DNA of 64,000 nucleotides. Source: Actinomycetota bacterium. Lineage in GTDB: Bacteria > Actinomycetota > Thermoleophilia > Miltoncostaeales > Miltoncostaeaceae. Of this stretch, positions 61,146-64,000 are shown piece after piece. The position numbers and the translations under genes were made by a program. Every line of letters begins with the position of its first letter. The first letter of the stretch is position 1. Location of the stretch: assembly GCA_963169235.1 (NCBI GenBank), contig CAUJCX010000018.1, positions 1 to 64,000 of the forward strand, in the 5' to 3' direction. The notes under the pieces are model-generated. The model worked only from the letters and a program-made list of their open reading frames with translations, ran no database searches and had not been told where the DNA came from.

Positions 61146-61624
61146 CCGTGCGACAGGCCGGGCTCCAGCACCAGCGCCATCGCGTGCTCGAGCACGTCCA
61201 CGAGCGGCGCGCCCGCCTCGGCGATGGCCTTCGGGTTGCCGGGGAAGTTGATGATCAGCACGTCGCCGCGCAGGCCCGCGACGCCGCGCGACATCATCCA
61301 GTACTTGGTGTGGGGCTTCGATGCCAGGCGCATGGCCTCGGCGATGCCGGGCGCCTCGCGGTGGATGACGTCGCGGGTGGCCTCGGGCGTGACGTCGCTG
61401 GGCGCCATGCCCGTGCCGCCCGAGGTCAGGATGAGGTCGCACGTGCCGCCGTCGGCCAGCGCCACCAGGCGCGCCGCGATGGCCGCCCGATCGTCGCTCA
61501 CCAGCTCGCTGCTGACCAGGCGGGCGCCGAGCGCGTGCGCGTACTCGGCCAGCGCGGGCGTCGAGCGGTCGTCCCCCCGCCCGGCCGTGCGGCTGGTGGA
61601 CACGGTGATGGTCGCCACCCTCAC
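61142..61624 (-). CDS. molybdopterin adenylyltransferase MogA/MoaB
   Basis: 160 residues, GTG 61624 overlapping the moaC stop (GTGA). MoCF-domain motifs: TGGTGM-type loop as LTSGGTGMAPSDVTPEATRDV, ELVSDD, and NFPGNPKAIAEA. Adenylates molybdopterin before MoeA acts. Confidence 0.93.
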   Translation of the reverse strand: MRVATITVSTSRTAGRGDDRSTPALAEYAHALGARLVSSELVSDDRAAIAARLVALADGGTCDLILTSGGTGMAPSDVTPEATRDVIHREAPGIAEAMRLASKPHTKYWMMSRGVAGLRGDVLIINFPGNPKAIAEAGAPLVDVLEHAMALVLEPGLSHG

Positions 61625-62121
61625 GGGTCGTCCCTGCGCCACGGCTGCTTGCCGCCGGTCTTCTCGACCAGCTCGACGCGCTCGATCACCACGCCCCGCT
61701 CGACGCCCTTCACCATGTCGTACACGGTCAGCGCGGCCACCGAGCACGCGGTCATCGCCTCCATCTCCACGCCGGTGCGCCCGGTGGTGCGCACCTCGGC
61801 CTCCACCGCGACGACGCCTGAGTCGACGTCCACGGCGATGTCGACGTCGACGTAGCTCAGCGACAGCGGATGCGCCAGCGGGATGAGGTCCCACGTGCGC
61901 TTGGCGGCCATGACGCCCGCGATGCGCGCGGGGCCCACCACGTCGCCCTTGGGCCCGTCGGCCTCGGCGACGGCGCGCGCCGTCGCGGGCAGCATCACCA
62001 GCCGCGCCCGGGCGCGGGCCACCCGGGTGGTCTCGGCCTTGGCGCCCACATCCACCATGGTGGCGCGCCCTGCATCATCGACATGTGTCAGGGGCCCGCG
62101 CGGGCGTTCATCGACGGTCAT
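61621..62121 (-). CDS. moaC: cyclic pyranopterin monophosphate synthase MoaC
   Basis: 166 residues. MVDVGAKAETTRVA, KRTWDLIPLAHPLSLS and GVEMEAMTACSVAALTVYDMVK with the catalytic Lys/Asp region are conserved; the tail ends EKTGGK. With MoaA it makes cyclic pyranopterin monophosphate from GTP. Leaderless start TAGGTT-N6-ATG. Confidence 0.95.
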   Translation of the reverse strand: MTVDERPRGPLTHVDDAGRATMVDVGAKAETTRVARARARLVMLPATARAVAEADGPKGDVVGPARIAGVMAAKRTWDLIPLAHPLSLSYVDVDIAVDVDSGVVAVEAEVRTTGRTGVEMEAMTACSVAALTVYDMVKGVERGVVIERVELVEKTGGKQPWRRDDP

Positions 62122-62126
62122 TGGAC

Positions 62127-62133
62127 TAACCTA
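62127..62133. promoter_or_regulatory. overlapping divergent -10 elements of the two Moco operons
   Basis: TAGGTT on the minus strand (62128-62133) serves moaC, 6 nt before its ATG. On the plus strand TAACCT (62127-62132) occupies nearly the same bases and suits the moaD operon with a roughly 40-nt leader holding a CGCCG/CGGCG hairpin (62141-62156). Confidence 0.5.
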
Positions 62134-62176
62134 ACGGGAACGCCGCACACACGGCGGACTGCGGGAGGTGAAGGCG

Positions 62177-62425
62177 ATGCATGTCACTGTGAAGCTGTTC
62201 GCCGCGCTGCGCGAGCGCGCCGGCACCGGCCACCTCGACCTGGACGTGCCCGAGGGCGCCGACGCGGCCGCCGTGATGGCCGCCGCGGGTGAGGCCACGG
62301 GCACCACCGACGTGCTGGCGCGCCTGCCGGTGGCGCTGGCCGTCAACCGCGCGTACGCCGACCCGTCCGCCGTCGTGCGCGACGGGGACGAGGTGGCGCT
62401 CATCCCCCCCGTGTCCGGCGGATGA
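62177..62425 (+). CDS. moaD: molybdopterin synthase small subunit MoaD
   Basis: 82 residues; ATG 62177 has GGGAGG 8 nt upstream (an in-frame GTG lies at 62168). Beta-grasp fold with VKLFAALRERAGTGHLDLDVP and a C-terminal Gly-Gly (PPVSGG) that carries the sulfur as thiocarboxylate. Confidence 0.93.
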   Translation: MHVTVKLFAALRERAGTGHLDLDVPEGADAAAVMAAAGEATGTTDVLARLPVALAVNRAYADPSAVVRDGDEVALIPPVSGG

Positions 62426-62856
62426 CCCAGCCCCGCATCCACGCGCGCATCACCCCGGAGCCCCTGTCGGCCGACGTGTTGTGCGGGCTGGTGGCCGATG
62501 ACGGCGCCGGCGCCACCGTGACGTTCCACGGCACCACCCGCACCGTGGACCGCCTGGAGTACGAGGCGTACGTCGAGATGGCCGAGCCGCTTCTGCGCGA
62601 CATCCTCGCCGACGTCGCCGCCCGCCACGACGTGCTGGCCCTCGCGGCCGAGCACCGCATCGGCACCGTCCCGCGGCGCGAGGCCAGCGTCGTCATCGCC
62701 GCCAGCGCCGCGCACCGCGGACCGGCGTTCGCCGCCGCCCGCGAGGCCATCGACCGCATCAAGGCCCAGGTCCCCATCTGGAAGCGCGAGGTCGACGTGA
62801 CGCCCGCCGGGGTCGACGCCCGCTGGGTGGACGGCACGCCCGTGGAGCCCGCGTGA
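62422..62856 (+). CDS. moaE: molybdopterin synthase large subunit MoaE
   Basis: 144 residues, ATG 62422 overlapping the moaD stop. Family residues: GATVTFHGTTR, LEYEAYVEMAEP, HRIGTVPRREASVVIAASAAHR and the catalytic lysines in IKAQVPIWKRE. Adds the dithiolene sulfurs donated by MoaD. Confidence 0.94.
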   Translation: MTQPRIHARITPEPLSADVLCGLVADDGAGATVTFHGTTRTVDRLEYEAYVEMAEPLLRDILADVAARHDVLALAAEHRIGTVPRREASVVIAASAAHRGPAFAAAREAIDRIKAQVPIWKREVDVTPAGVDARWVDGTPVEPA

Positions 62857-63848
62857 CGCACGAACCCCTCGTCGACGGGCACGGGCGCCTCATCACCGAC
62901 CTGCGGGTGTCGGTGACCGACCTGTGCAACCTGCGCTGCCACTACTGCATGGTGCCCGACACCGTCGAGTGGCTCCCCCGGGACGAGATCCTGCGCCACG
63001 AGGAGATCGTGGAGCTGGTGCAGGTGTTCGTCGGCCTGGGCGTCCGCGAGATCCGCCTCACCGGGGGCGAGCCCCTGGTGCGCAAGGGATTCGTCGGACT
63101 CGCCGGGCGTATCGCCGGCATCCCCGGCATCGACGACCTGTCGGTGACCACCAACGGGGTGCTGCTCGAGCGCGACGGGCCCGCGCTGATCGCGGCCGGC
63201 ATCCGCCGCGTCAACGTCAGCCTCGACGCCCTCAGCCCGGAGCGCTTCGCGCAGGTGACCGGGCGCGACCGCCTGGCCCAGGTGCTGCGCGGGCTGGAGG
63301 TGTTGCGCGACACGCCGGGACGCGGGCGCATCAAGGTGAACGCCGTGGGCCTGCGCGGCGTCACCGAGCCGGAGCTCCCCGCGTTCGTGGCCCTGGCCCG
63401 CGCGCAGCCGTATCAGGTGCGCTTCATCGAGAACATGCCGCTGGGGGCCAACCGCTCGTGGACGCGGGACGACGTGCTGACCGGCGAGGAGATCCGCGGG
63501 CTCATCCACGCCATCGCACCGCTGCAGCCCGTCGAGCGCGAGGCCCACGCCACGGCCCGCGTGTACCGCTTCGCCGACGGGCGCGGCGAGGTGGGGTTCA
63601 TCAACCCGGTGTCCGAGCCGTTCTGCGACGACTGCAACCGCATCCGCCTCACCGCCGACGGGCGCCTGCGCACGTGCCTGTTCAGCCTGCACGAGACCGA
63701 CCTGCGCGGGCCGCTGCGGGCCGGGGCCGGACGCGACGAGCTGGCCGCCATCATCCGCGACGCCGTGTGGCGCAAGGAGCTGAAGCACCGCGTGGGCGAC
63801 CCCGGGTTCCGGCAGCCCGCCCGCACCATGTCGAGGATCGGTGGATGA
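62853..63848 (+). CDS. moaA: GTP 3',8-cyclase MoaA
   Basis: 331 residues, GTG 62853 overlapping the moaE stop. Radical SAM motif CNLRCHYC at residues 27-34, RLTGGEPL, a C-terminal second cluster motif FCDDCNRIRLTADGRLRTCLF, and the required C-terminal Gly-Gly. First step of Moco synthesis from GTP. Confidence 0.95.
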   Translation: MTHEPLVDGHGRLITDLRVSVTDLCNLRCHYCMVPDTVEWLPRDEILRHEEIVELVQVFVGLGVREIRLTGGEPLVRKGFVGLAGRIAGIPGIDDLSVTTNGVLLERDGPALIAAGIRRVNVSLDALSPERFAQVTGRDRLAQVLRGLEVLRDTPGRGRIKVNAVGLRGVTEPELPAFVALARAQPYQVRFIENMPLGANRSWTRDDVLTGEEIRGLIHAIAPLQPVEREAHATARVYRFADGRGEVGFINPVSEPFCDDCNRIRLTADGRLRTCLFSLHETDLRGPLRAGAGRDELAAIIRDAVWRKELKHRVGDPGFRQPARTMSRIGG

Positions 63849-64000
63849 CCCCGCCGCGGTGCTGACGGGCGCGGCCCGCTACGGCGTCGTGCTGGCGGGC
63901 GGCGACGGCCGCCGCATGGGTGGCGCCAAGGGCGACTCCCGGCTGCACGGCGTGCGCCTCACCGACCACGTCGCGGCCGCGATGCACGCCGCGGGCCTCG
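63841..64000 (+). CDS. mobA: molybdenum cofactor guanylyltransferase MobA, partial
   Basis: 53 residues visible before the right edge. GTG 63841 overlaps the moaA end by 8 nt; GTG 63859 is an alternative start. VVLAGGDGRRMGGAKGDSRL is the NTP-transferase LAGGxGxRMGGxK motif of MobA, which adds GMP to the cofactor. Confidence 0.85.
   Translation, partial: MDDPAAVLTGAARYGVVLAGGDGRRMGGAKGDSRLHGVRLTDHVAAAMHAAGL

Overview
This window is a very GC-rich, gene-dense stretch of chromosome with strong G/C third positions. Gene content (long-type ArgG, CDS starting often with GTG, a cytidine deaminase/thymidine phosphorylase/adenosine deaminase set, DrrAB-type exporter, vapBC-type toxin-antitoxin debris, TANNNT-only promoters) fits an actinobacterium; a deep lineage such as Thermoleophilia is a guess I cannot test here. 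No rRNA, tRNA, CRISPR array, transposon or prophage was seen.

Layout. 1-5.6 kb: a huge membrane GT2 glycosyltransferase fused to a glycoside-hydrolase-like region (cut by the left edge), coupled to a membrane-anchored HEAT-repeat protein, then two small unknown genes. 5.7-9 kb: a one-protein FakA/DegV (fatty acid kinase) fusion divergent from a TetR regulator with two strong inverted repeats between them. 9-18.3 kb: HerA-like ATPase, secreted unknown proteins, a K+ channel/ClC channel operon, a methyltransferase-NDH-2 pair, and an autoregulated GntR operon. 18.4-28.7 kb: argG, a MarR/DJ-1 operon with double operators, nhaA behind a structured leader that looks like a Li+/Na+-responsive (nhaA-I-type) riboswitch, a lipoprotein, a DEAD-box helicase, a HigBA toxin-antitoxin pair, a PLP dehydratase, an SMR exporter and a GNAT acetyltransferase. 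28.7-34 kb: antitoxin with a broken PIN toxin, DrrAB-type ABC exporter divergent from TetR, and an NhaP-type antiporter.

34-50.6 kb is one functional block: a BMP-type nucleoside ABC transporter (lipoprotein, double ATPase, and both permeases fused in one chain), thymidine phosphorylase, cytidine deaminase, a HAD hydrolase, adenosine deaminase, pseudouridine kinase/glycosidase, deoxyribose-phosphate aldolase, a full and a half aldehyde dehydrogenase, a phosphopentomutase-like enzyme and purine nucleoside phosphorylase. Together they would import nucleosides, deaminate and phosphorolyse them, and feed ribose/deoxyribose phosphates to central metabolism (deoxyribose via acetaldehyde and the aldehyde dehydrogenase).

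50.7-59.8 kb: HipA-like kinase plus DUF3037 partner, another antitoxin with a ruined PIN toxin, a secreted beta-propeller protein, a third PIN remnant, an SF2 helicase, an MFS exporter and an Mrr-like nuclease. 59.9-64 kb: molybdenum cofactor genes as two divergent operons, moaC-mogA-moeA and moaD-moaE-moaA-mobA (mobA cut by the right edge).

Two genome-level habits stand out. At least fifteen genes have a TANNNT (or near) hexamer placed only 6-9 nt before the start codon, meaning leaderless mRNAs, while the rest use Shine-Dalgarno starts. And about seventeen gene junctions are 4-nt ATGA/GTGA overlaps. Promoter, operator and terminator calls are by eye and are inference.
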